Assembly (NCBI RefSeq): GCF_937919775.1
Contig: NZ_CALFPF010000797.1
Location: forward strand, 1 to 38,586
Reading direction: 5' to 3'
Source: an uncultured Gimesia sp.
GTDB lineage: Bacteria > Planctomycetota > Planctomycetia > Planctomycetales > Planctomycetaceae
DNA: 38,586 bases
In this document: piece by piece, positions 19,956-27,224 of the stretch
Layout of the letters: each line of letters begins with the position of its first letter
Position numbering within the stretch: position 1 is the first letter of the stretch
Translations under genes and position numbers: made by a program
The notes under the pieces: model-generated
Told to the model about the DNA's origin: nothing
Seen by the model: the letters and a program-made list of their open reading frames with translations, nothing else
The model's database searches: none

Positions 19956-19980
19956 TTTTGGTTCCTAATTCAATTGAGCG

Positions 19981-20008
19981 ACTATAATTAACTGATTCGA
20001 ATATTCAA
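19981..20008 (-). promoter_or_regulatory. promoter for the protoglobin gene
   Basis: Read on the minus strand: TTGAAT (20008-20003), 16-nt spacer, TATAGT (19986-19981). The -35 overlaps the dyad at 19995-20022. Confidence 0.45.
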
Positions 20009-20022
20009 AAAATATCCTGAAT
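19995..20022. promoter_or_regulatory. imperfect dyad, candidate operator
   Basis: ATTCGAATATT (left) and AATATCCTGAAT (right) are inverted arms of the form ATTC-nn(n)-ATATT around a 5-nt centre. It sits over the -35 of the protoglobin promoter, where a bound Rrf2-type regulator would repress. Confidence 0.45.
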
Positions 20023-20026
20023 TAAT

Positions 20027-20055
20027 TTGATACGCAGAATAACAGACGCAATAAT
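20027..20055 (+). promoter_or_regulatory. promoter for the Rrf2 gene
   Basis: TTGATA (20027-20032), 17-nt spacer, AATAAT (20050-20055). The predicted start falls on the dyad at 20057-20068. Confidence 0.5.
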
Positions 20056-20056
20056 A

Positions 20057-20068
20057 GACATCAATGTC
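20057..20068. promoter_or_regulatory. GACAT-ca-ATGTC dyad, candidate autoregulatory operator
   Basis: Perfect 5-bp arms around 2 nt, placed at the predicted transcription start of the Rrf2 gene and before its AAGGA ribosome site. The flanks TAAT/ATTA extend the symmetry with a one-base offset. Confidence 0.45.
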
Positions 20069-20094
20069 CAATTATCGTTTTCAAGGACTTTTTT

Positions 20095-20571
20095 ATGTTT
20101 TCCCAGACTGTTGAATATGCACTTAGAGCAATTGTCCATTTAGCAGACCAGTCCCCTAACCCGTGCACAACAGAACAAATTGCGAAAGCCACCAAGGTCC
20201 CGCAGGCATATCTTTCCAAAGTGCTGCAAAGTTTGCGACAGTCGAATGTGGTTCATTCGCAGCGGGGTATCGGTGGTGGTATCTCGCTGGTGAAGTTACC
20301 TGAAGAGTTGAATCTGCTTGAAGTGGTGAATGCCGTCGATCCGATTTGCCGGATTAAAACCTGTCCACTCGGGTTGAAAGGTCACGGCGCGAATTTATGT
20401 CCTTTGCACCGCAAGCTGGACGACGCCCTGCGTGAAACAGAAACTGCTTTTGCGAATACAACACTGGCTGAAATTCTGTCTTCCTCAACCAGCAGTTACC
20501 CGCTTTGCAACGAACCCCACGAACGACTGACTCCGTTGCAGGCTTTACCTGTTGTCCCCATTAAAAAGTGA
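20095..20571 (+). CDS. Rrf2-family transcriptional regulator, probable Fe-S sensor
   Basis: A 158-aa winged-helix DNA-binding protein of the IscR/NsrR/RirA family. The N-terminus MFSQTVEYALRAIVHLAD is diagnostic, VPQAYLSKVLQSLRQSNVV is the recognition helix region, and RGIGGGISL is the wing. Three cysteines, C85, C90 and C102 (ICRIKTCPLG...NLCPLH), lie where NsrR and IscR bind their cluster; spacing C-x4-C-x11-C differs somewhat from textbook NsrR. The neighbour is a protoglobin transcribed divergently, so NO or O2 sensing is the likely job (inference). AAGGA is 8 nt before the ATG. Its 3' end overlaps the convergent lipoprotein gene by 27 bp. Confidence 0.9.
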   Translation: MFSQTVEYALRAIVHLADQSPNPCTTEQIAKATKVPQAYLSKVLQSLRQSNVVHSQRGIGGGISLVKLPEELNLLEVVNAVDPICRIKTCPLGLKGHGANLCPLHRKLDDALRETETAFANTTLAEILSSSTSSYPLCNEPHERLTPLQALPVVPIKK

Positions 20572-21612
20572 TTCCGCTGATTGGTTCACGCTGTCTGATG
20601 TTTCCCGGAAACTCTCCGGCTGCTCAAAATCGCGACGGAACACATCTTCTTCAAAGTGACTTTGCTGCTCCACGTTTTGCCTGGCTGTTTCCGGCTCTGA
20701 CTGAGGTTCATCGAGTTCCGTCGCAGAGACGTGCTGAATACCGGATCGGGAAAGACGCGCCAGTTGTTCCTGTTTGACTTCATTGGCTTTCCAGCGTCCG
20801 ACGATGTGCCCCGGAATCACGGCACCGGCTGTCACCGCGAGGTCACTGAAAGGCAGCAGAGGCGAGGCGGCACCTGCAATATACGTTGCATAAGCCGGGT
20901 ATAACACACGGTACGCTTCCTCTTCCTGTTCGTAATTTTCTTCCGCACGCAGGTACCCCAGGGCATCGTTCGTAGCGATCGACTCGGGCCAGAGAGACAA
21001 CACAGGCAGAGAGGTCGCCACAGCGTACGTGCCTTTATATTTGCGCGAGGAAAAATCCTTGGCGTGTCCCCCTTCATGCAGGGCAATCGCGGGGAGATCC
21101 GAATAGAGACTGATCGTGTTCGTAAACGGGTTGTAGTTGTCTCCACCAATGATGCGTCCCGGCAGTAACGTGTAAGATAATGCCGTCAACGTTCCCGCAG
21201 TATAACGCCAGCCCCAGCCTACCGATTTATTTTTTCGCAGCCGTCTCCACTCACCCAGCGGATCGTACTCATTGATGCGTACCTTGACCTGATCCAGACT
21301 GTTTTTTTCCAGATAGGCGGCAATCGCGGCTTCTGTTTCCGGGGAGACATCATGATTGTCGACGCGGCGGTTCCACAGCAGTATTTTTCCGGGAATCCCC
21401 ACGACCCAGCCGATCCCATCCAGAATCGGCTTTGGCTGCCCCCGCTCGATTTGCGATTCCCCCTCGGCGAATTCCATTTCGGGCTGCGGAACCAGATTCG
21501 TCTGATAAACATACGGAGTGGAAGCACAACCCGCGGCAATCGGGCACAAGATTAAAGCCGCAATCGCCAGCAGGATCTGTCGCTGCGCAACAGGCACGCA
21601 CGGTTGAGACAT
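20545..21612 (-). CDS. lipoprotein with HEXXH zinc-protease motif
   Basis: A 355-aa probable lipoprotein: hydrophobic segment then lipobox IAAGC with Cys29. It carries HEGGH (H179, E180, H183) in LPAIALHEGGHAKDF, the zinc-binding HEXXH; EENYEQEEEAYR about 40 residues later could give the third ligand in gluzincin style. The motif follows NPFTNTISLYSDLP, as in peptidases where the strand precedes the active helix. The Glu/Gln-rich end (about 285-355) looks disordered. A hydrophobic Gly/Ala region at 240-270 may be a membrane segment. I do not recognise a named family; peptidase activity is inferred. The 3' end overlaps the convergent Rrf2 gene by 27 bp. Confidence 0.7.
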   Translation of the reverse strand: MSQPCVPVAQRQILLAIAALILCPIAAGCASTPYVYQTNLVPQPEMEFAEGESQIERGQPKPILDGIGWVVGIPGKILLWNRRVDNHDVSPETEAAIAAYLEKNSLDQVKVRINEYDPLGEWRRLRKNKSVGWGWRYTAGTLTALSYTLLPGRIIGGDNYNPFTNTISLYSDLPAIALHEGGHAKDFSSRKYKGTYAVATSLPVLSLWPESIATNDALGYLRAEENYEQEEEAYRVLYPAYATYIAGAASPLLPFSDLAVTAGAVIPGHIVGRWKANEVKQEQLARLSRSGIQHVSATELDEPQSEPETARQNVEQQSHFEEDVFRRDFEQPESFRETSDSVNQSAESLFNGDNR

Positions 21613-21753
21613 GACGGAATAACCATTGAAATAATGAGAGAAGTGAGAGAGGGGTGGTGGTTATTTATCAAAGATCTATTTATACAGCAAGATCAGGTTT
21701 CCAACGTAGAGGATTGACCCTGCGAAGCGGCAAAAACAGCCGAAATCCGGCTC

Positions 21754-22296
21754 TCACGCTTCCCGTCGGAATTTCCGGAACAGCGACCGGAACAGCGACC
21801 GGAACAGCGGGATGCCCGTCATGAGAATTCCCGGCCCCATGAACAGCCAGCCGAACAGATAATAGAAATACGTCGATTTGAATACACCCGGTTCCAGTAC
21901 CGCAGCCGCGGGATCTTGAGGGTCATAATAAACGGTTACTTTTTTATCGTTCGGATATTTCCCGACGGTCTCCTCTGCCAGAGATCGATTGGACGTCGAA
22001 AGATCACTGCCAAACCAGACTGTTTTACCTTCATGGTTTTGACCTTCGACCTGATATCGATAAATCACTTTCGCGGAATACGTCGAGGAGCTGGAGTTGC
22101 TGCTGCGATGAGTGACCACCTTTGAATTCAGCACCACGCCCTCCGTGGTCGGCCAGTTTTTACTGGCTTTCGCCTGTTCAATCAGAGGCAGTCCCAGGAG
22201 ATAGGTCACCAGAAAACCGACGCTCAGGAAAACCACGCCGAGACATAATACAAACATGCGGCCTGCTTTGAAGATCCTCAATTTATTTTTGACCAT
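21754..22296 (-). CDS. DUF3592 membrane protein
   Basis: A 180-aa protein with one transmembrane helix near each end (FVLCLGVVFLSVGFLVTYLLG and YYLFGWLFMGPGILMTGIPLF). Between them is an exposed domain matching DUF3592: WPTTEGVVLNSKVV, YSAKVIYRYQVEGQNHEGKTV and KVTVYYDPQDPAAAVLEPG. Function of the family is unknown. The C-terminal FRSLFRSLFRK comes from a 12-bp tandem repeat in the DNA. GGGGGG lies about 7 nt before the ATG. Confidence 0.8.
   Translation of the reverse strand: MVKNKLRIFKAGRMFVLCLGVVFLSVGFLVTYLLGLPLIEQAKASKNWPTTEGVVLNSKVVTHRSSNSSSSTYSAKVIYRYQVEGQNHEGKTVWFGSDLSTSNRSLAEETVGKYPNDKKVTVYYDPQDPAAAVLEPGVFKSTYFYYLFGWLFMGPGILMTGIPLFRSLFRSLFRKFRREA
21775..21810. repeat. 12-bp tandem repeat, three copies, inside the DUF3592 gene
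   Basis: CCGGAACAGCGA occurs twice and a third copy ends in G. It encodes the repeated RSLF units at the C-terminus. In-frame length variation by slippage is possible. Confidence 0.8.
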
Positions 22297-22708
22297 TGTT
22301 TTACCCCCCGTTTGATTACTGTGAGAAGTAGAGGCCTCGTTCCGTTTTCTCTATCGATTCAGCGGCGCCAGACAGATCCCCCTCCGCGCCTCGCAGCAAA
22401 TTCCCTCTGTCCTGTCATACATGGTTTCACCTCATATTTTACGCAAGATAATGCGCACTTCGCTGCACCAGATTCACAACCGTGAATCATTAATGAGAAC
22501 GTCTAAGACCTCCTGCAGGATTAAAGAATCCGTTTTGCCTCCGAATTCCTGGCAATCTTTTCCGAATAAGCGAAGTTTGCCGATTTAGAGTGAAGAACTA
22601 AATTTCATTAAGTCGATTGAATGATTTATGGGGAATTCACTCCAGAAAATTGTGACAGTTCATTTTTGATGAACAAATTATCAGACTACGGGGCTTTGTT
22701 AACCAGAA
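22297..22708. other. intergenic region between DUF3592 and the SpoA-domain gene
   Basis: About 412 bp between divergent genes. It has a perfect hairpin GATTCAC-aacc-GTGAATC (22471-22488) and a smaller GTTCAT/ATGAAC dyad (22658-22674) 35 bp before the start of the SpoA gene. No ORF and no strong promoter pair seen. Confidence 0.5.
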
Positions 22709-23602
22709 ATGTCAGGCTTTAGCCAGGAAAATGTAGAAGAGATTTTCGCCCTTGCCGGCGAAAGTATGCCTGCACTTTCTGACTCATTCAACCAGTGTTT
22801 TGATTTTAATTATCGACTGGAAATGGGGGAGTCGGGTGTCTGGTCTCCGGAGGAATTAGAGGATGCGTTTCGGGGTCCCGGTCTGGTGGCCCTGTTTCGA
22901 ATGGGTGAGGAAGCAATGGTCGGGCTCATCCCGGCAAGTATTCCTTTACCAGACTGGTATCAGAGTCCCGGAGATTCGCAATCGTCCCGGTTGCAAACAT
23001 TATCTCTGGAATGGTCAATGAACCTGATCCCGATGGATTTAGGAGATGTTGATGAATTTAAAACGTATTATGTCGATAACTTACTGACAGAAGTCTCGCA
23101 ATGTGCTCCCGCTGACTGGGCTGCCCTGTTGCGAATTAAACTATTCCAGACTGAAGATGAAAGCGACGGCCAGAGCCCGAGTGCTGTGATCCCTGTAATT
23201 TGGCCACTGACGAAACTGCCAGTTACAGATTCCGCGGAAGCGGAAACAGATCCAGCTCCTCAGCCGGCCGCTTCATCTGCAAGCTCCTCTAACTCCGCGC
23301 CAACAATGGGTCAAACGACTAATTCCAATTCGATTTACAATCCGTTAAACCGCATCAGTAAACTGCCCGTACAGGCGATTGTGAAACTGGCTACTAAGAA
23401 AATTGAATTGAAGCAACTGCTTTCAATCTGCCCCGGTTCGCTGATTACCTTCGACAAGCCTTGTGAAGATCCGCTCGAATTGTATATCAACAACCAGGTT
23501 TACTGTCAGGGAGAGGCAGTCAAGATTGGGGAAAACTTTGGTTTGAAAATTGATCGGGTCGGCTTCAAAAAGGAATTCGAAACGAAGATTATCGAATTTT
23601 AG
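22709..23602 (+). CDS. FliM/FliN (SpoA) domain protein, orphan
   Basis: A 297-aa cytoplasmic protein. The last about 85 residues form a SpoA domain as in FliN, FliM and type III C-ring proteins: LPVQAIVKLATKKIELKQLL, ICPGSLITFDKPCEDPLELYI and GENFGLKIDRV. The N-terminal about 175 residues are less typical (FSQENVEEIFALAGESMPAL), and a Ser/Ala/Pro-rich linker (about 183-212) joins the two. No flagellar gene is nearby, so this is a detached paralogue. It may serve a C-ring-like assembly in another machine or act as a partner for the kinase that follows (inference). The ribosome site is weak; GGGG is 15 nt before the ATG. Confidence 0.75.
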   Translation: MSGFSQENVEEIFALAGESMPALSDSFNQCFDFNYRLEMGESGVWSPEELEDAFRGPGLVALFRMGEEAMVGLIPASIPLPDWYQSPGDSQSSRLQTLSLEWSMNLIPMDLGDVDEFKTYYVDNLLTEVSQCAPADWAALLRIKLFQTEDESDGQSPSAVIPVIWPLTKLPVTDSAEAETDPAPQPAASSASSSNSAPTMGQTTNSNSIYNPLNRISKLPVQAIVKLATKKIELKQLLSICPGSLITFDKPCEDPLELYINNQVYCQGEAVKIGENFGLKIDRVGFKKEFETKIIEF

Positions 23603-23873
23603 TCTGACGCCAGGCAGGTACTCTCCGGCTTTCTTCCGGCTGCCCTTCCCGTATCAGCCCGCTTTTCAAGCGCTTCCAAAGATCGGCCGCGAACGACACC
23701 GGACAGAAGCACCTCAGCCATCTCCGGATACAAAAAAATGGATGAAAATCGGCGAAATTGGCTTTTTATGAGAACCTACTGCGGCTTCAACACGTATTAT
23801 AGAAGCAGGCTTGATTGATAAAAAACAAATTCCTTTCTGTGAGCGTCGCACCATTCTTTTTTTCGAGTCTGCA

Positions 23874-23896
23874 TTTGCGATATCTGATGTCGCAAA
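23874..23896. promoter_or_regulatory. TTTGCGA/TCGCAAA hairpin
   Basis: Perfect 7-bp arms with a 9-nt loop. It lies 270 bp after the SpoA gene and could be a terminator remnant or an operator; no T-run follows. Confidence 0.4.
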
Positions 23897-23978
23897 AGAA
23901 CCTTAAACTACTATAAAATATAGGCTTAGGGCTCTTGATTTTCATACGGTACTCAACAAGTCATTTCGAAAGACGTCT

Positions 23979-24014
23979 ATTGTACGAAAGTATCCGGTTT
24001 TTATTTCGTACAAT
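23979..24014. promoter_or_regulatory. perfect 11-bp inverted repeat before the kinase
   Basis: ATTGTACGAAA (23979-23989) and TTTCGTACAAT (24004-24014) around a 14-nt spacer. The two half-sites are about 25 bp centre to centre, which fits two turns of DNA for a dimeric regulator, or a strong RNA hairpin. It is nested inside a 9-bp outer inverted pair that partly competes with it. Confidence 0.6.
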
Positions 24015-24110
24015 CGAAGTGAATTTGGATTAAGCTGTTGCCAGCACAAATAGACGTTCGATATCATTTCAAACGTGGAATCAAAGCTATTTTAAAGTGA
24101 ACTTTGCATT

Positions 24111-27074
24111 ATGAGTTCCGAGCCAAAATCTGACCGTTCAACGACAAATCAGGCACCGCTGCCTGAATTTTTTGCGCGGCCGATTCCAGAAGCAGACGGG
24201 CCGGAAACGATTATCAGTCCGCTCGAAGCAATTCCCGTTGCTGACTTTGGTCGCGACAGCAGCGGCTCGCAGAATCAGGCTGCCCGGTCTTCTGTCTGGA
24301 ATCGTCTGTTTCCACCCACTATTGATGATCCCGATGCGCAGACGGAGATTCCCAATCCCTCAGGCATGGAGCTGGAGCATTTCATCATTCGTGAGCGCAT
24401 CGGTCGGGGAGGGATGGGCGCTGTCTTTCGCGCCATTGATACCCGTCTGGACCGGGTTGTCGCGTTGAAGGTACTCAGCCCGGGACAATCGCGCGATCCG
24501 GGATCGGTCAAACGTTTTCAAAACGAAGCCAAATCAGCAGCACGTCTGGATCATGAAAATATCTCGCGTGTATTCTACATCGGCGAAGATCAGGGCTTGA
24601 ACTTCATTGCCTTCGAATATGTCAAAGGTACGAATGTCAGAGAGATCATCCAGTCGCGGGGCATCCTGCCGGCTGCGGAAGCGGTGAATTATGCGTTGCA
24701 GATTTCTTCTGCCCTCAAACATATCAACAAAGCAGGTGTGGTTCACCGGGATATCAAACCTTCCAATATCATTATTACCCCCGGCGGCAGAGCGAAGCTG
24801 GTTGACTTGGGACTCGCACGCAAAGAAAGTGACAACGCGTCCGCAGACCTCACCAGTGCCGGTACCACTTTAGGAACATTCGACTACATTTCTCCCGAAC
24901 AGGCGAAAGACCCGCGCAATGTGGATGTCCGCAGCGATATCTATTCGCTCGGTTGCACCCTGTACCACATGCTGACCGGCGAACCTCCCTACGGCGAAGG
25001 AACCGTGCTGCAAAAGCTGCTGGACCACAGCGGGAAAAATGTTCCCGATCCGGCCGTCATCAATAAACAACTGCCTCATGAACTTTCACTGATCGTTCAG
25101 AAAATGATGGCCAGTGATCCGGAAGAACGTTACCAGACTCCCGAAGAACTCATGTTTCATTTAATGCAGGTCGCCAGCCAGCTTGATCTGCGCGGAGTCA
25201 ACCCGGAAGGACTGGTCTGGACATCGCCTACCAGTTCACGACTCGGATTTCTTGAAAAACATGTCGGCTGGATTGCCACTGCAGCGGTTTTATTAATCGT
25301 GGTCGTGCTGCTGGATCGTTATCCGGCGTTCGATCCATCCAATGTGGTGCAAAACACCAATGCCAGGAAGGATACCGTCTCCGGTCAGCAGGCCATCGAC
25401 ACCAGACAGATCAATCCTGAAACCAGTGCCTCTCTGCCGGAAACAGACATCAGCAATTCAAAGCCGATCACAGGCGCCGAGACGATCGCTTCTGTTGATC
25501 CCTCCGGTCCTGCAAAAGAAATCACGGCCGTTCCTGCCCCCGATGCAGGCAAAACCGCTTCGGGTACAGAAAAATCCGAAGACGCGCATCTGGCAAAAAT
25601 GAATCTGGATGAGGAAGGAAAAGGTCTGAATGAAATTTTCGACATGCCGCTCCTCTCTTCTTCCAAGAATTCGATCAGCACATTACTCGAAGCCGGGAAT
25701 CCGCCCAAAAATAAAGTGCTCCTGGATAACGGTCCCGAAACGGAAGTTGCCTTATCAAACAGTAATGACCAGAAAAAGACGATGGTCCCCCTGGCGCCAG
25801 CGCCGGTACCTGACGGTCGTACCGAGATCGAGCCGGAACCATTCCCGAAAAAAAGCGATAACGAATTTCGAAAAATCGAGATCCCCGCAATTACCATTAT
25901 CAATCCGGATGGTACTCCGGGACAGGATTTCAAAACGCTGGATGCGGCATGTGCTGCCGCCGACGACGGAAGCATCATTGAACTTGGTTTTACCGGTATT
26001 CGCAAAGAAGCGCCGATTCACATCAATAACAAACGTGTGCGAATTCGGGCAGCGAAAGACCGTAAACCGGTTTTGCTGTTCGAATCTGTGGAAGAGCCGG
26101 CGGAAGGTTTTCAGACTCACATGATTCAGGTGGCCAACGGCTCTCTGGAACTGTTTGAGCTGGGTATTATAGTCGATGTGAAAGATCTGAATTCCGATTC
26201 CTGGGCGATCTTCTCTTTGAAAAATGCGCACGATATCCGCTTGCATCAGGTGACCGTGACCTGTTCCAACACCACACGTCAGCAGGTCGCGCTCTTTGAA
26301 ATGAACGAACCCATCAATCAGGGATTGAATGATGATTCCATGATGGGCAAACGACCGGTGAAAGAATCCACGTTCATCGAAGTGATGAATTCGATTCTCC
26401 GCTGCGACGGCTACGCGTTTTCAATTCGAGAAACGGCTCCCACGCGTCTGGAAATTACCAATTCCACATTGATGATCGCGCAATCCATGATGGAACTCAT
26501 TGGCTGCAACAACAAACCAACCGAAGGCGACCATCTGGAACTGATTTTGAATCATTCCACGTTTGTACTGGGGAAAGGGCTGGCTGTGATGGACAGTGGC
26601 TCCATTCCCCGGGAATTGATTCCACTCCATGTTTCTGCACGTAACAATGTTTTCTTTTCGCGAAGCAATGCACCCTTTGTGCTGATGAAAGGAAACACCA
26701 ACGAAAATGATTTTCGTCAGAAACTTTTAACCTGGCGCGGCTCCAACAATTATTACGATCGTTTTGAAACATTCTGGACGATTCAGTCTCAACAGGGAAC
26801 AACGGGAACACTTTCACTCGACGCACTCGACTGGAAGGATATCTGGGGACTTTCTTCCGAAGTGAACAGTTATCAAATGGAAATTCCCTGGATGGTGGAG
26901 CGTCAGAAACTGATCACCACCCCCTGCTCTGAAATACAGGCCGCTCAGTTGCAGTTCAATCAACCCACTGACGGCAGCCCGACCATCACCGCCATTGATC
27001 GTACCAACGCCGGTGCCGACCTGCTGGTACTACCGGAACTGCCACGCGCCATCAAAGCACCCAGAACGGAATAA
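24111..27074 (+). CDS. transmembrane Ser/Thr protein kinase with C-terminal beta-helix region
   Basis: A 987-aa PknB-type receptor kinase. The Hanks motifs are complete: GRGGMGAVF (about 98-106), Lys120 in VVALK, HRDIKPSN with Asp214, DLG at 232-234, and the activation and P+1 region GTFDYISPEQAKDPRNVDVRSD. The kinase domain (about 91-350) is followed by one transmembrane helix at 386-402 (GWIATAAVLLIVVVLL). A 180-residue low-complexity Thr/Ser/Pro linker follows. The remainder (about 590-987) looks like a right-handed parallel beta-helix, with repeats such as VRIRAAKDRKPVLLFESVEE, and presumably lies outside the membrane. The ligand is unknown. The ATG has no clear ribosome site. A TPR gene follows after 150 bp. 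Confidence 0.88.
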   Translation: MSSEPKSDRSTTNQAPLPEFFARPIPEADGPETIISPLEAIPVADFGRDSSGSQNQAARSSVWNRLFPPTIDDPDAQTEIPNPSGMELEHFIIRERIGRGGMGAVFRAIDTRLDRVVALKVLSPGQSRDPGSVKRFQNEAKSAARLDHENISRVFYIGEDQGLNFIAFEYVKGTNVREIIQSRGILPAAEAVNYALQISSALKHINKAGVVHRDIKPSNIIITPGGRAKLVDLGLARKESDNASADLTSAGTTLGTFDYISPEQAKDPRNVDVRSDIYSLGCTLYHMLTGEPPYGEGTVLQKLLDHSGKNVPDPAVINKQLPHELSLIVQKMMASDPEERYQTPEELMFHLMQVASQLDLRGVNPEGLVWTSPTSSRLGFLEKHVGWIATAAVLLIVVVLLDRYPAFDPSNVVQNTNARKDTVSGQQAIDTRQINPETSASLPETDISNSKPITGAETIASVDPSGPAKEITAVPAPDAGKTASGTEKSEDAHLAKMNLDEEGKGLNEIFDMPLLSSSKNSISTLLEAGNPPKNKVLLDNGPETEVALSNSNDQKKTMVPLAPAPVPDGRTEIEPEPFPKKSDNEFRKIEIPAITIINPDGTPGQDFKTLDAACAAADDGSIIELGFTGIRKEAPIHINNKRVRIRAAKDRKPVLLFESVEEPAEGFQTHMIQVANGSLELFELGIIVDVKDLNSDSWAIFSLKNAHDIRLHQVTVTCSNTTRQQVALFEMNEPINQGLNDDSMMGKRPVKESTFIEVMNSILRCDGYAFSIRETAPTRLEITNSTLMIAQSMMELIGCNNKPTEGDHLELILNHSTFVLGKGLAVMDSGSIPRELIPLHVSARNNVFFSRSNAPFVLMKGNTNENDFRQKLLTWRGSNNYYDRFETFWTIQSQQGTTGTLSLDALDWKDIWGLSSEVNSYQMEIPWMVERQKLITTPCSEIQAAQLQFNQPTDGSPTITAIDRTNAGADLLVLPELPRAIKAPRTE

Positions 27075-27114
27075 GCGAGTTCTCCGTTTCGACTTCCAGC
27101 AGACTCTGGAATAT

Positions 27115-27136
27115 CAGGCCTGTGAGAAAGGGCCTG
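27115..27136 (+). terminator. small hairpin between the kinase and TPR genes
   Basis: CAGGCC (27115-27120) and GGCCTG (27131-27136), 10-nt loop, no T-run. It may weaken read-through into the TPR gene; a weak call. Confidence 0.3.
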
Positions 27137-27224
27137 TAATGTGTATGATGACACCTGTCCGTCCGCTTGAACTGAAACAGGACTGCCGTGGTCCCTGTCT
27201 AACTCTGCCTGCTCGATTTGTCTC

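Larger units (their letters stand above)
23603..24110. other. intergenic region before the kinase gene
   Basis: 508 bp, AT-richer toward its end, without a supported ORF. It holds a TTTGCGA/TCGCAAA hairpin (23874-23896), the perfect 11-bp inverted repeat at 23979-24014, and an outer pair ACGTCTATT (23973-23981) / AATAGACGT (24049-24057). No clear -35/-10 pair could be fixed. Confidence 0.5.
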
